DNA of 64,000 bases, from positions 1,401,519 through 1,465,518 of the forward strand of contig BFEA01000391.1 in NCBI GenBank assembly GCA_003427395.1, read 5' to 3'. Both the position numbers and the translations under genes were made by a program. The notes beneath the pieces are model-generated. The model saw only the letters and a program-made list of their open reading frames with translations, had not been told where the DNA came from and did not search any database. This DNA comes from Chara braunii (Eukaryota > Streptophyta > Charophyceae > Charales > Characeae). Below are positions 31,874 through 42,927 of the stretch, in pieces; positions within the stretch are counted from its first letter, which is position 1; each line of letters starts with the position of its first letter.

Positions 31874-32799
31874 TGCGAGGTCCGAGGCCTTGGTAAGCCC
31901 TACTGGGCCCTGTTTCAACCAGAACGGCCGCCCTAAGTGAAGGTGGCCGTGACAAGGACACGAGAGGCCTATTTTTGCTGGGTTGGACGCAGCTGGGAAA
32001 TTCAGGTGGTTGCGCAGCGCGAGTTGGTTGAGTGAGCCCAGACCCTGCCTGCCTTTTTCCAAATGAATCTGCAGCACGCCCTGGGCCAGGCACGCGGCGT
32101 GAACTGAACACAGGCCTCTGGCAGTCGAACACGGGTAACCACCCCAGGCCCTGTGGAAGGTTCCCCTGGGACAGGGGCTCAACCACTTGGGGCCTACCGG
32201 AAGCTTCCGTGGGGCGGTCCAGCCCAGCCGGGCAGCCACGACAGGCAGCCTCATTCCACATAGGAAAAGGCCTGGCTGCGGGCTGGACATTTGGCCACTT
32301 GCTTCATGCTGCGCTATCTGGCAAGCAAGCGCCCACGCGCTCACGGGCGAGCAGGACACACGCAGGCAGCCATAGCCGAGCTGGCCTGGGAGATGCTGGA
32401 TGGGGCGCATGGTGGTCCTTGGGTGCACGTGGCATCTGTATAGGGGATCGAGGTTGTGAGTGAAGCATGAGACATACCTGGTGCTTGAGGCGAACGACAT
32501 TGGCCGAGATCTGCTTGTTCTTTGGGAAGTTGTTGACGTCACCAGCAGCATTGTAGATAGGCTAGATAGAATCTGCCATTCATAGTCTCGGCGCCGAGCG
32601 CCAAATAGGGAATCAACATTTGTTCATTGTTGATGATGATGAGACTATTCCCACATTGTCACTTGTGAGCTTTTGCTGTGCTCTTATTTTGTGGAACTCA
32701 AGTCACAATTCTGCTTTTGGTTCGAGGTCACGACTATCTGGTTTCATGTGTATGATGCTGCTTGCTTTCTGGAATTCACTACTGCTCATTTTCCTCACA
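31874..32799 (+). repeat. Element D 5' LTR
   Basis: It starts TGCGAGGTCCGAGGCC and ends near TTTTCCTCACA. It contains ACATACCTG at 32472-32480. The palindrome seen in A and B is degraded here (ATTCCACATAGGAAAAG). The same sequence, split by X, recurs at 41135-41188 plus 60377-61288. Confidence 0.85.
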
Positions 32800-32802
32800 T
32801 TT

Positions 32803-34093
32803 TGATATCAGAGTTGTGGTTCGTTGCGCTACTCTTGTGCTTGTTTTCTGCCTATGCGGTGCATACACGCAGTCAGCTGGGTGAGCGGCGGTGGGAAGTG
32901 TGTAGTGAAGAGGGCGAAGGCAAGCAGGCGACCGAGGCGGAGAGGGGTAACGCCAGGAAGGCTATGAGGTGATATTGGATGTTTCGCAATGTGATGAGAA
33001 CTAACTGATGTGCGATTGATGCTGAGGTGGAACGACTGTGTAATGCTGGTTGTGTCGAAGCAATGATTGGTTATCACAATTGACGTCAGGTCATCTGATT
33101 AGAATATCTGTGGTTGGGGCAGCTATTTTGAGGTACGTTACTCTTAAACTTATCTACCCTCTTTGCCACTTCTTACTGTGAGGATGTGTGTTCTGTCTTG
33201 AGAGTCCTTTCATGTGAGGAGTCGAGTGCGCTCAACCTTGAGAGTCGGCACTGTTCACATGGAGCATCTAGAAGGAAAGGGCGGAGCTATCTAGAGGGCC
33301 CTAGACAAAGCACTGGGTCACGATCACCGTGCCAACCCACCGGGAGTAGAGCATGCATGCTTTGCTGCTTTGCTGCTTTGTCCTTTGTCTGTCTGCTGCG
33401 ATGTAGATGGGTGATGAGGGGCAGGCCAGCCCTACAGGGGAGACAAGTACCGAACGTCTATGGATAAATATCGGCGGGGTACATTCCATTGGTTTTTGTG
33501 ATCGCCATCCTGTTTGCGACGTTAAAATATTTCCTGAGGACTTCGGGGGCCATCCTTAAACTGCCTTTTGATCAGCCAATCAGTCGGTGTAAGGCTCACT
33601 GCACGTGAGGGTAAACATGGTGCAGGGATGGCCAACTCAGCATTGACTCGGGGCACAGGGGTGGGCCGTGTGCACACCTGTAGACACGCACACTATCCGG
33701 ATTGCTCAGGAACGCTGATGTCAAGCGATATTCAAGAAGAACTGAGGGAGGCGTATATTTTAGGTGATAAGTTTGGGAACAATTCCACCCCGCCAACAAC
33801 AGTCCAAACGATTCTATTTGTATTCTTGATTAGTTAGTTGTACAACCATTAACATCCGACAGACAGCATATGCATAACTTTTTATTTCTGCTCATTTGCT
33901 TTCTGTCTGCGGACTAGTCAAGAAAGATAGTTTTGTTTTTAGGAATTCGGACTTACCTGTTGGACCCAATTGTGTATACATGGACATTGCCACCAATTGA
34001 TTATTTCTATTCATTTTAAATCGGTCCGAGCACTACACTGCAGTTGGCAACCGAGTGTGTCCTAGTGCAGATATTACATAGTTCTGTAGCTTA
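32803..34093 (+). other. Primer site and leader of element D
   Basis: TGATATCAGAG at 32803-32813 is a diverged initiator-Met primer site. The leader after it follows the leaders of A and B in outline and has ACTTACCTG at 33951-33959. No gene is visible in it. Confidence 0.6.
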
Positions 34094-36059
34094 TGAGCGA
34101 CAGGGAGAACCCTGACTGGGACGATCGGACCCTGCGTTCGTCAAGACACCCATTGGTCAACTTAGCATTAGGACCAGAGGGTGACTGGTTTCTGTTCCGC
34201 TAGCTTAGGGAGAGGCAGCAGCAGCAGCGGAGGGTTAGGGACGCAGAGGCAAGCAGAACCTTTGCAAGCGAGGCAGCTATTTCAGCAGCCATGGCCACCG
34301 CTACGCAGCTAAGTTACTAGACCAATAGTTCAGGAACTGTAGGGACGACGGTCACACAGACTCTGAGTCAGTCCGCTTACGTTATGGCAAACCAGCAGTT
34401 AGTGTTAACTCCCGAGGAGGTCGCCACACAGCAAGCAAGTGCTCATGAGGCACAACTCTAGAAGGCACTAGATGAGATACAGGCATAAAAGAGCGAATGA
34501 TCAGATGAAGGTCTAGGATGTTGCAGATACAAGCAGACATAAGAGAGTTAGAGGAGATGGACCTGACCAATACGAATGATGTTGTAAGGACCGTGAGGAC
34601 AACCCTGCTAGATATAGTGGAGATGCAGGACTACCACACGTCGCTCTTGCAAGACATTCAACGGGGCCTGGTTGTGCTGGTCGGGCGAGTTCAGGCCACA
34701 CCATCACCGTCTAGGCCAGGTGCGTAACCCATGGTACAACCTCCTCGTTTTGCTCCACCGGTAACTGGAGTAGCCCCATTTGTAGGCTCTCCAGCTTCGG
34801 TGCAGGCGGCTTCCCTACTAAGTATGCCTTTGACAAGAGGGTTCACAACAGGTCCTACTGTACAGATTCCTGTGCAGACAGTGTTCTCCCAACCTTCGTT
34901 GCAAACTGCCGTCACAGGGCAGCCTGCCGTCTCGCAGCCAGCACAGCCGCAGGGTATACAGCTCCAACAACAGCTAGTGCAGCAGCGCACCCCAGGGTCC
35001 ACAACCTGGAGTAGTGCAAGCACCGAGAGGGTTCCCAAGACTGTCATCGCATCGCCTAAGCCCTTCTCAAGAGATAAGAGGGGTGAGGACCTTGACACAT
35101 GGTTGAGGTTGGTGCCAGTCTATGTGAAATGCAAGTTAGCCTTGCCTCACGAGGCAGTGCTTGTGGCTGCCTCCTATCTAGAAGGGAGTGCAACAAGGTG
35201 GTTAAGTGGGTATGTGCAATTATAGGGGTACGGTCATGACTTCCGCGTTTGGGCAGTCACCCAGAAAGTGGATCACTTGCTCAAGTTGGTGGAAGAAAGG
35301 TGGCATGATCCGCAGGAGGCTCAAAAGGTCACCGATGCAATCCTGACCTTGAGCTCAAGGAAGTTCAGGTTAGTAAGGGATGTCACAGATGTAGTTGAGC
35401 ATTTGATCTCTGTTCCTGGGGTGCGCTATGACCCCCAGGTCTTACTTACCACTTACCTGAGATGTCTCCCCATAGAGCTCGGAAATCAGTTGGCAGGTGA
35501 GGCCATGATCACAGTCCACAACTTTCCTTCGTTCAACAAGAAGGCTCTAGATCTGGAGGCAAAGATCGGGCATGGGCACCAACCCATTACGAACGGTAGG
35601 AAGAACGCACTGCCTCCTAGCTAGAAGGCTAAGGGGCGCATTATGTTCGTTGATAACGATGGTTCTACCATAGAGTTAAACGACGACTTCTAGGAGGGAG
35701 TAGGGTCAGCGTCGGGCAGAGCAGAAGCTTCAGGGGATGGAGTAGTCACTGCCCCGGTTTAGAAAGGCAAGGCGATCGGTAGACGCCGTGGAGGTCCCCG
35801 ATCTAGGAGTCAAGTAGACCCCAATGCTCCCCCATGGGAGAAAGCGGGTCTTACCGAGGACGTGCGGAGAGATCGTTACTCCCGATTGGCTTGTATTCGT
35901 TGTGGACAATATGGCCATAACCATCTCAAGTGTCGGAATAAGAAGGTAACGGAAAAGATCCTGCCTACGATGGGGCAGACGCCGGTCTTCTCCGCTTCCC
36001 CAGGTAGCAATGTAGCCAGCAGTTTTGGCACTGCTTCGGGAAGCACGTTGGGCCAGTAG
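34094..36059 (+). pseudogene. gag: Element D gag, many stops
   Basis: Gag opens MSDRENPDWDD at 34094 and meets several TAG and TGA codons before 34500. The capsid-like core is readable at 34731-35624 (TWLRLVPVYVKCKL, RWHDPQEAQKVTDA), with a TAG at 35223-35225 after YVQL and another at 35622-35624 in place of Trp. The CCHC zinc knuckle is at 35892-35933 (CIRCGQYGHNHLKC). The end at TAG 36057-36059 has GGGAAGC in place of the slippery heptamer of A and B, and no matching stem, so the frameshift signal is lost. Confidence 0.82.
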
Positions 36060-36768
36060 GAATAATTGTATTTGTTCCTGCTAGGGTCGAGGTGGTGGAC
36101 ACACCCTCACCATCTCGAGAGATGGCCCAAGCTATTGATTCCGTTGTCGTCCCGCAAACACATTCGGACCAATAGATCCTCTGTTCGACGAATGTGTTCG
36201 AGTCCTTAGAGGAGCTAGAGGAGGAATGGTCTAGATCAGACCCGCTAGCTTCTTGGACGACCATGGCAAAAGCTCCTAAGGGTGTTGTTTGTTGGCGAGG
36301 TAGATATAGGCGGCCGCAAGGCCGGGACCTACTATAATACTTGCTCGACGAACTAAGACACCGAGTCTCGTTCCTAGTCAGCAATGATCTCCCTATGGAC
36401 ATCTTGTTGGATATGTACTATCTTTCTATTGCACAGCCCCAGTTTGACTGGGATCGAAAATTGGTCAAACACACTTTGCCCGGAGGGGGGACTGCCAACT
36501 TACGTAAGTATAAAGCTAGTAGTTTAATTGAGTCCTACGGTTACATGTGTGTGGCCCCGTTCTATAATTACTATAAGCAAAATCTGGAGGAGGGTATGCA
36601 CTTAGTTTATGTCTCTACAGAGGGTGAGCCGGTGAAAATGCCTCCACAGATAGGAGTGGTCGCTAAGTACTATAAGCAAAATCTGGAGGAGGGTATGTAC
36701 TTAGTTTGTCTCTACAGAGGGTGAGCCGGTGAAAATGCCTCCAGAGATAGAAGGAGTGGTCGCTAAGT
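36060..36768 (+). pseudogene. pro: Element D protease remnant with 99-bp tandem duplication
   Basis: The part with the active-site Asp is deleted around 36290-36340. What is left reads HRVSFLVSNDLPMDILLDMYYL and on to NYYKQNLEEGM. A 99-bp unit starting ACTATAAGCAAAATCTGG is present twice (36570 and 36669) with a few changes, repeating the segment before RT and shifting the frame. Confidence 0.8.
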
Positions 36769-37250
36769 ACCCCTATCTGTTTGAAGAGCCAAAAGGGGTT
36801 GTTGAGAGGGAGGTCGTCCACACAATAGAGATTATCCCAGGGTCTAGTATTTTGAAGGGTAGGATCTATCAGATGTCTCCAGCGGAGCATGATGAGCTTC
36901 GTCGACAACTCGAGGAACTCATAGAGAAGGGTTGGATCCGAGCTAGTGTCTCCCCTTACAGATCTCCTATCGTATTCGTACCGAAGAAGGGGGGAACATT
37001 TAGGATGTGCATTTACTATAGGGGCCTCAATGCCATCACTGTGAAGAACGCAAAGCCCCTACCGCGCATTGATGACTTGCTGGACTGAGTGCAAGGGTGT
37101 CAGTAATTCAGTAAGATAAATCTGAAGTCCGGGTATCATCAAATTGCAATCCGGCCCGAGGATCACCACAAAACCGCTTTTCAGACCAAGTACAATCTGT
37201 ACGAGTTTGTGGTGATGCCTTTCGGCCATCGCAATGCTCCTGGCAACTTT
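36769..37250 (+). pseudogene. pol (RT): Element D reverse transcriptase, first part
   Basis: Fingers and palm blocks are clear ([30 protein letters not shown]), with TGA at 37086-37088 and TAA a few codons later. The first catalytic Asp is Asn ([12 protein letters not shown]). The frame is cut at NAPGNF by a poly(T) that begins an insertion. It resumes at 38181 with QHAMNRIF. Confidence 0.85.
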
Positions 37251-38180
37251 TTTTTTTTTTTTTTATAAAGGTTATGCAGGTTGGAGACGGTCTTAGGGGG
37301 GACCTATATCACGACCGCTGAGGGCAACCCCGTCAAGAGGGTTGGCGCGTTGAGCCTTCCTACTCTATCGGAGCAGGTACTACACTCGCCAAGCAAGACC
37401 CCCACTGACGGCCCTGCCCCCAACGGTATCTTATGCTCCATCTACTCCCCTGACCACTCATACACACACACACACACATACCATCGAACCACCTGAGACT
37501 CTCAAAGATAGCTCACAACCTCACGTACCCTGGAAGACGGAAAGGTTTCGATCAGGGTCAGCGCTCTCTGACCGCTTGCAAATCGCTGGAAAGGCACCCC
37601 CGAACTCAGATCATGCTAACCCCAAGGACATCATGGTCGGGAGGCCTCAATGCACCCAGTGACCCCGATCTCACTGGGGTACACACCCCTACTATGGAAG
37701 TGTCATATCCATGGCATCCCTTCCCAAGCTACTCCTAGTCCTACTCCTACCAATGGTGCTGATAGTTCTGATGGTTCTGATAGTTCTGATTTTTTTTATT
37801 TTTTTTTTCGGTAAATCCCTCAGGCAGGTAACGATATGACACAGCACACCACCCACTGTGATCCCTTAATTGCCGATTTCAGGATCCTTCAAAACCCCAC
37901 AACGCGCCAGACAATTTCATACTAGCGCGGAATCCACCATCCTTTCCGATACCACAACGAAAGTGATACCCCCCCCCCCGAGGGCAAACTGCAAACCGGG
38001 ACCTGATCCCCCCTTAGAACAGCCCCCAACCCGCAGCAACCGGTGTGCGAATGGTTGTACGTTATGAAAGCGCGAAACGACAGTTATGCGCGAGGCAGCG
38101 GAGTTTTGAACCCGCAACCTCATACCACAATGCGCATTTCTAGCCGGTGTCCTAACCACTCGGACTCTTGGCCATTCCGG
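37251..38180 (-). mobile_element. tRNA-Ser-derived SINE-like insertion in RT of D
   Basis: On the minus strand the right end reads like tRNA-Ser: TCCGAGTGGTT (A box, 38154-38164), CTAGAAA (AGA anticodon loop) and GGGTTCAAAAC (B box, 38103-38113). Such internal boxes drive pol III transcription of SINEs. On the plus strand there is a T-rich run at about 37790-37808 and a run of 17 T at 37248-37264, so a SINE of about 370 bp with an A-rich tail may lie inside or beside a second insert. Between them are (CA)n at 37461-37479 and three 9-bp units GATAGTTCT. No clear target duplication beyond TTT is seen. Confidence 0.68.
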
Positions 38181-39058
38181 TTTCAACACGCTATGAACCG
38201 GATTTTTCATGACCACTTGACAAGTTTGTCCTTGTGTACCTCGATGACATGCTTATCTTTAGTAGGATTGTCGAGGAGCATGTAGCCCATCTAGACAAAG
38301 TCCTTAGTCTCCTTCGGCGGCACCAGTTCAAGATTAACTGGGAGAAGTGTGAGTTTGGCCGCACCCGGATCTTGTATCTGGGTCATGAGATCTCCGCGGA
38401 GGGATTGAAGCCCGATGACGCGAAGGTGGTCAGCATTCGTGACTGGCCGCGTCCTCACTCTGTGACTGAGACGAGGTCCTTCTTAGCGATGACCGGCTAC
38501 TACCGCAATTTTGTAAAGAAGTATAGCATAGTGGTCGCACCTTTGACAGACCTTACCTGCCTTGACACGCCGTGGGAGTGGACAGACAGGTGTGAGGCCG
38601 CTTTCAGACATCTGAAACACTCCTCAACTCACCATGAGGTCTTGAAACTTCCTGATCCTGACAAGCCATTTATAGTAACCACGGATGCCAGCCAATATGG
38701 CATTGGTGTCGTGCTTGCGTTGCAGGAGGGGCCAAAGTTGAGGCTGGTCAAGTACATGTCCAAAAAGATGCCCTCTCATAAGTTGGCCAAATCCACCTAT
38801 GAGAAGGAGCTCGGTGTGATTTACCGCGCTAACCCACTGGAGGCACTATCTCCTTGCGAGGTTCTTCTACGTCAAGAGCGATCATCAGACCCTGAAGTGG
38901 ATGAGAACCCAACCGGTGCTCTCCGATGCATTGAAACACGGATTGAGGTCATAGAGCAGTATGACTTTGAACCCCAGTACATCAAAGGAGAGTACAATAT
39001 GGTTGCTGATGCATTGTCGCGTAGGCAGACTTCCTTGGTGCATTGATCACTTGGTTCA
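38181..39058 (+). pseudogene. pol (RT-RH): Element D RT second part and RNase H
   Basis: After the insertion the text goes on QHAMNRIFHD, and from 38234 a frame of 270 codons holds VYLDDMLIF (YLDD intact), the thumb and connection (GYYRNFVKKYSIVVAPL) and RNase H (VTTDASQYGIGVVL). Frameshifts occur around 38830. It ends ADALSRRQTSL, then runs into a target duplication GGCTTG and another insertion. Confidence 0.85.
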
Positions 39059-39064
39059 GGCTTG

Positions 39065-39559
39065 GTATAAATCCCCCCGGGAGGCGGCCATGCGCGGCCT
39101 AGGCCGCGACCCCGCGGCCATGAAAAAGAAAAAAACAAAACAAAAAGAATTCAAAAAATTCTGAAAAAATAAAATGTTATGCAGAAAAATATACTGAACA
39201 ACTTTTGCCTTGTGGTCATATCCAAAAACTTTACTGAATTTAAAATTAAAAAACACATAAGTTTCATAGTTTTTTCTTAGAAAAAATATATATATATAGC
39301 TTTTGGCTCAGGAAAATAGTTTTTGAATTTTTAAAATTCAAAGACGAAGTCAAAAAATAAAATAACAAATTGCGCAATTTAGACCTCGAAAAGATCTACA
39401 ACCCCATATTTTTTGTTTTTTTTTTGATAATTTTTTAAAGTCTATAAAAATTCATGAAAGTCGCAGCCGCACCCAACCGCGGTCGGAGCCGCGGCAACCA
39501 TGATCATGGCCGCCCTCCGAGCTCAACCCCGCGGACACGTCCTCGGGTGTTTCATAGCG
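39065..39559. mobile_element. 495-bp foldback-like insertion with 6-bp target duplication
   Basis: GGCTTG flanks it on both sides (39059-39064, 39560-39565), and the flanks join the D polyprotein at the right place (before GLADDVTRSLVEAY). Both ends are GC-rich and partly inverted (GGGAGGCGGCCATG on the left; GGAGGGCGGCCATG on the other strand at the right), while the middle is very AT-rich. No protein is encoded. A nonautonomous DNA element of the foldback or Mutator-like kind is one option. Confidence 0.6.
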
Positions 39560-39565
39560 GGCTTG

Positions 39566-41094
39566 CGGATGATGTTACTCGATCCTTGGTGGAAGCCTAT
39601 CACGAGGATCCGCTTATGGTTGAGATTATGCGCAGGCTCGATGCAAAGGATAAAGTTACTTCTGACGAGTTTGTGTTGGTCAATGGCTGTTGTTCCTCGA
39701 AAAGGCTGGGAATAAACGTTTGTGTGTGCCTAACCGGGAGTCTTTGCGTAGTTTATTTTTAGGTGAGTGTCATGATGCCACATGACATTTTGGTTATAAG
39801 AAGACTGCAGCCAACTTGCTGCAGCAGTTCTGGTGGCCCACAATGATGAGAGATGCCAAGCTGCATATGGAGACTTGTCAAGTGTGTCAAAGGGACAAGC
39901 CACGTACATGGGTGGCTAGGCCCCTCTTGGGCTCCTCAAGCCCCTTCCGATACCAGAAAGGCCCAGTGAGATCCTGTTCATGGACTTCATGGAGACGCTG
40001 GTCACCAGCAAGAGTTGTATGTGATACGTTTTTGTCATTGTGGACAGGTTTAGTAAGTATGCTAGGTTAATCGCAATGCTTGAAACAGCCAAGACCGAGT
40101 ACGTCACTAAGTTGTTTAAAGAAAACCGGATCACGGATTTTGGACTGCCAAAGTCTATAGTTAGTGACAGGGATGTGTGATTCACGAGTAAAATGTGGAA
40201 GGCCTCAGCTGTAGAACAGGGGACACAGCTGCAGATGACCTCCCGAAACCACCCAAAGGCAAACGGGCAAGCAGAGCAGTTGAACCGCGTTGTACAACAA
40301 CTGTTGAGGCACTATATCAAGCCTAACTAGGTGGACTGGGATAAGAAACTTGCTCTCGTCGCCTGTCTTTACAACAACACAGTGCACAGCGCAACAGGGG
40401 TGAGCCCTAACAACCTGTTACTGACCTTCAAGCCTGGATTACCCCTAGACTTTCTACTACCTGAGAACCAGCCGGCTGCTGCACCAGGAACCTTAGAGTT
40501 TCCCTATCGATATGAACGCCTGATGCAACAAGTTGTAGAACGGATGCATAGAGCACATGCGGCAATGATAGAATCTGAGAACAAGCACCGCCGCCCATCT
40601 ACATTCCAGGTAGGGGACAAAGTCTGGGTCAAAGCCTCTGAACTGGGGCAGGAGCATGGGATCTCCCGCAAGCTCATGCCATAGTACTTCGGTCCATGGG
40701 AGGTTCTTGATGTCGTCGAAAATGATCCGGACGGGCCATCGTATGTAATTCGGACTCCTGGTCACCTTCACACCTACCGTGTCTTTCATGCCTCCAAGCT
40801 CACACCTTTCGAGGAAACTGATCAGTTATCCTCTCGTCGCTCAATGCTGCCCCAACCATGGATGGAGAGGTTGCTATCGAGGGTCTCGTGGATCACAGAG
40901 AAATGTCTGTTCCAAGACCAACAGGCAAGGGCCGTCCTCAGAAGACGAAGCTGCAATATCGCGTTCGGTTCATACATCACATTGATCCGAAAGAGGACAG
41001 ATGCTTTACACAGGAGGAACTGATGCAGACCGCTCCACAGGTTGTCGCTCAGTATGAGAAGTCATTGCAGAAAGGAAAGCGCCAGATTAAGTGA
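39566..41094 (+). pseudogene. pol (IN): Element D integrase and chromodomain
   Basis: The N-terminal part reads ADDVTRSLVEAYHEDPL. The HHCC zinc finger is split by TGA (HDAT-stop-HFGY) but has ETCQVCQRDK. Catalytic positions are visible: FMDFMETL, VSDRDV, NGQAEQLNR. More stops follow (40178, 40328, 40682). The last frame (40858-41094) holds the chromodomain-like tail QYRVRFIHHIDPKEDRCFT. It is followed by a purine stretch and the 3' LTR start at 41135. Confidence 0.85.
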
Positions 41095-41134
41095 TTGAAT
41101 TTCTTCGAGGATTATTGAAGTAAGGACGAGGGAA

Positions 41135-41188
41135 TGCGAGGTCCATGGCCTCAGTAAGCCCTACTAGGCCCTGTTTCAACGAAAACGG
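41135..41188 (+). repeat. Element D 3' LTR, proximal part
   Basis: It starts TGCGAGGTCCATGGCCTCAG and matches D's 5' LTR up to AACGG at 41188, where insertion X begins. The copy resumes at 60377 with CCGCCCTAATTGAAGG. Confidence 0.85.
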
Positions 41189-41782
41189 TGTCGCACTTTT
41201 TCCAGTCGGACCACTTCGGGTGACCGGAAAGCCAACAGACTGTCACGCAGGATTTTGTATGTGATTGCAATAAATAAAATAAATTAAATAATGCAAATCC
41301 CTTCCTATTGTGTGCGTCCGGCTTCGAGCGAGACCCTTCAATTGCGGTCTTCGCCGGTCCCCGGTCTTGGGAATCTTTTATTTTGATTCGGAATAGCAGA
41401 GAATTATGCAAATAATAACCAAAAACTCGTGGGGTGTTATGCATGCATCAATTATGTCAATCTGATTTTGAGAACTGTGACATAATCATCCAAGACGACA
41501 AATCATCAGGCATAAACAACGCAAGAAGCAAGACTGACTGACTCTAGCAACGACAGGGGCAATTGAATGAGGGAAGAATGAGAACTCATAATGATCTCAG
41601 AAAGTACACATAAACAAGCATGGTCAGCACCTCTCAAGAGTCCTCACTCATCCCTCCGATCAGTCCCTCTCAATTTCTCTTTTCACTGTCCATCTCTTGT
41701 GCTGTGACCCACGCCCACGTACAATCTGAGATTGAGGCCTTGTGACAAAGAGTCACCTAAAGCCAGCAAGCTCTGAGCATGA
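41189..41782. other. Left terminal noncoding part of X
   Basis: The terminus TGTCGCACTTTTTCC is followed by AT-rich DNA with several AATAAA-like strings (about 41270-41300). I see no gene. It would be the 3' end of X in minus orientation. Confidence 0.45.
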
Positions 41783-42336
41783 TCATCCGAGGTACATGAC
41801 ACGAAAGTTAACCATGGAGCAAAACTCCTCCCACAATGTAGGCAGCCCGTCCACTGAGAAGGCTCCCCGTCTGAGGTAGGGATACTCGGTGGGCTCGGTC
41901 AGTGCCTCTATGTCGATCACTGCTTGAGAGATATACCTCTTTGCCAAGCCGATCATATCCAGCCAACTCGTGCCATCTGTGAGAAGAGAAGGAACATGAG
42001 GCTTGGGATAGTCATCATAGAGCTTGGGCCCAAAGCTGCGAATCAGCGTTGTGCCGTTCCCATCGAGCTCTCTCTCTCTCTCTGCTTCAGATACCCGGTT
42101 GCCGAGATCCACACTGCTTCAAAATGATCATGCGCCTCCTTGCCCTTTCTCAGATAGGGCCTCAGGTCGTGGATAGTACCGTCAGCAAAACTGGTCTGGA
42201 CGACGAAGATTGACATGTCTCCCTGTCTGAAACCGATGGCACTGACATAACGATAGTGAAAGGCCTCCTTGCAAGAGAGTCGGTTGAGACTTGTCAGCAC
42301 TGACTCGCTGGCTGAGAATGAATGGACTGTACTCAT
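41783..42336 (-). pseudogene. Alpha-type small ORF of unknown function (X, left copy)
   Basis: Two overlapping frames (42043-42336 and 41783-42112) are separated by a (CT)n run at about 42066-42083 that shifts the frame; together they would make one protein of about 180 residues. Segments such as SLNRLSCKEAFHYRYV, IHDLRPYLRKG and DGTSWLDMIGLAKRYI line up by eye with P1 of the right array (TKLTTSGIFPYRYE, IYDIRPYVKEG, DGTNWLPIINMVL). I do not recognise the family. It is preceded by a beta-type ORF, as P1 is by P0. Confidence 0.6.
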
Positions 42337-42672
42337 GGGTAGGCTAGTCGATACAAACTGACTGGATGATAACTGGGAACTGATTGCTGAGAACCGTTAG
42401 CTGAAAAGTTGTTTACTGAAAAGTTGTTTGTTGGAAAACTGTTTGGGTGATGTCTGATCGTTGATCTGATTACTTGCTGGTCTGACCGCTTGGTCTGGTT
42501 GCTGGTCTGATTACTGGTCTAGTTGCTGGTCTGATTACTGGTCACCTCGGTTAACTCTGGAATGACCTGCTGATCTGTTGCCAAGCTATAATAATTTACC
42601 GCCGCTCGTGTTTTGATAATCTGCTACCTTTAGCCTGATTCAATTTCTTCCTGAGACCGATGATAAGTGTTC
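42337..42672. repeat. Spacer with short tandem repeats
   Basis: Repeats of the type GCTGGTCTGATTACTG fill about 42470-42545, and two AAAAGTTGTTT-type units lie near 42400-42430. No gene is visible. Confidence 0.55.
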
Positions 42673-42927
42673 TCACTGGTGTCCATAAACAGTCCTTCTT
42701 GCCTCCTCGACGGAGCCCACTGACGAGGTAGTGGCATGTAACCCCCCGCTCTTGTCATGGAGATAATACGTGTACTCAATTCTTGTGTGGTTTCTCATGA
42801 GAGTTAGTGCATATTCCATCTTGATTGCTGTTTGTTGTCTGTTTTTCTCTACCGTACCCTCCCTCCAGGTCTCTGCAGTGTCCTGGTGCAGACAGCAAGT
42901 TACCCTCACAATATCGCCATCCCCCAT
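42673..42927 (-). CDS. Beta-type small ORF of unknown function (X, left copy)
   Basis: This 84-codon frame on the minus strand contains EYALTLMRNHTRIEYTYYL, which lines up by eye with P5 (FALRIVTDQTEISYLL) and P6 (VALPLITTQSIIAYTLYV). No known domain is visible. It lies upstream (in minus orientation) of the alpha-type frame, as P0 lies before P1. The similarity is short, so the call is tentative. Confidence 0.42.
   Translation of the reverse strand: MGDGDIVRVTCCLHQDTAETWREGTVEKNRQQTAIKMEYALTLMRNHTRIEYTYYLHDKSGGLHATTSSVGSVEEARRTVYGHQ

Larger units (their letters stand above)
31874..41188 (+). mobile_element. Element D: family-1-related chromovirus, heavily decayed
   Basis: The order is LTR (31874-32799), primer site, leader, gag, protease remnant, RT split by a 930-bp insertion, RNase H, a 495-bp insertion, integrase and chromodomain, and the start of the 3' LTR (41135-41188). 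The 3' LTR is interrupted by insertion X and continues at 60377-61288. The LTR shares its plan with A and B but is clearly diverged. A 4-bp TTAT at 31870-31873 and 61289-61292 may be its target duplication; in AT-rich sequence this is weak. Confidence 0.85.
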
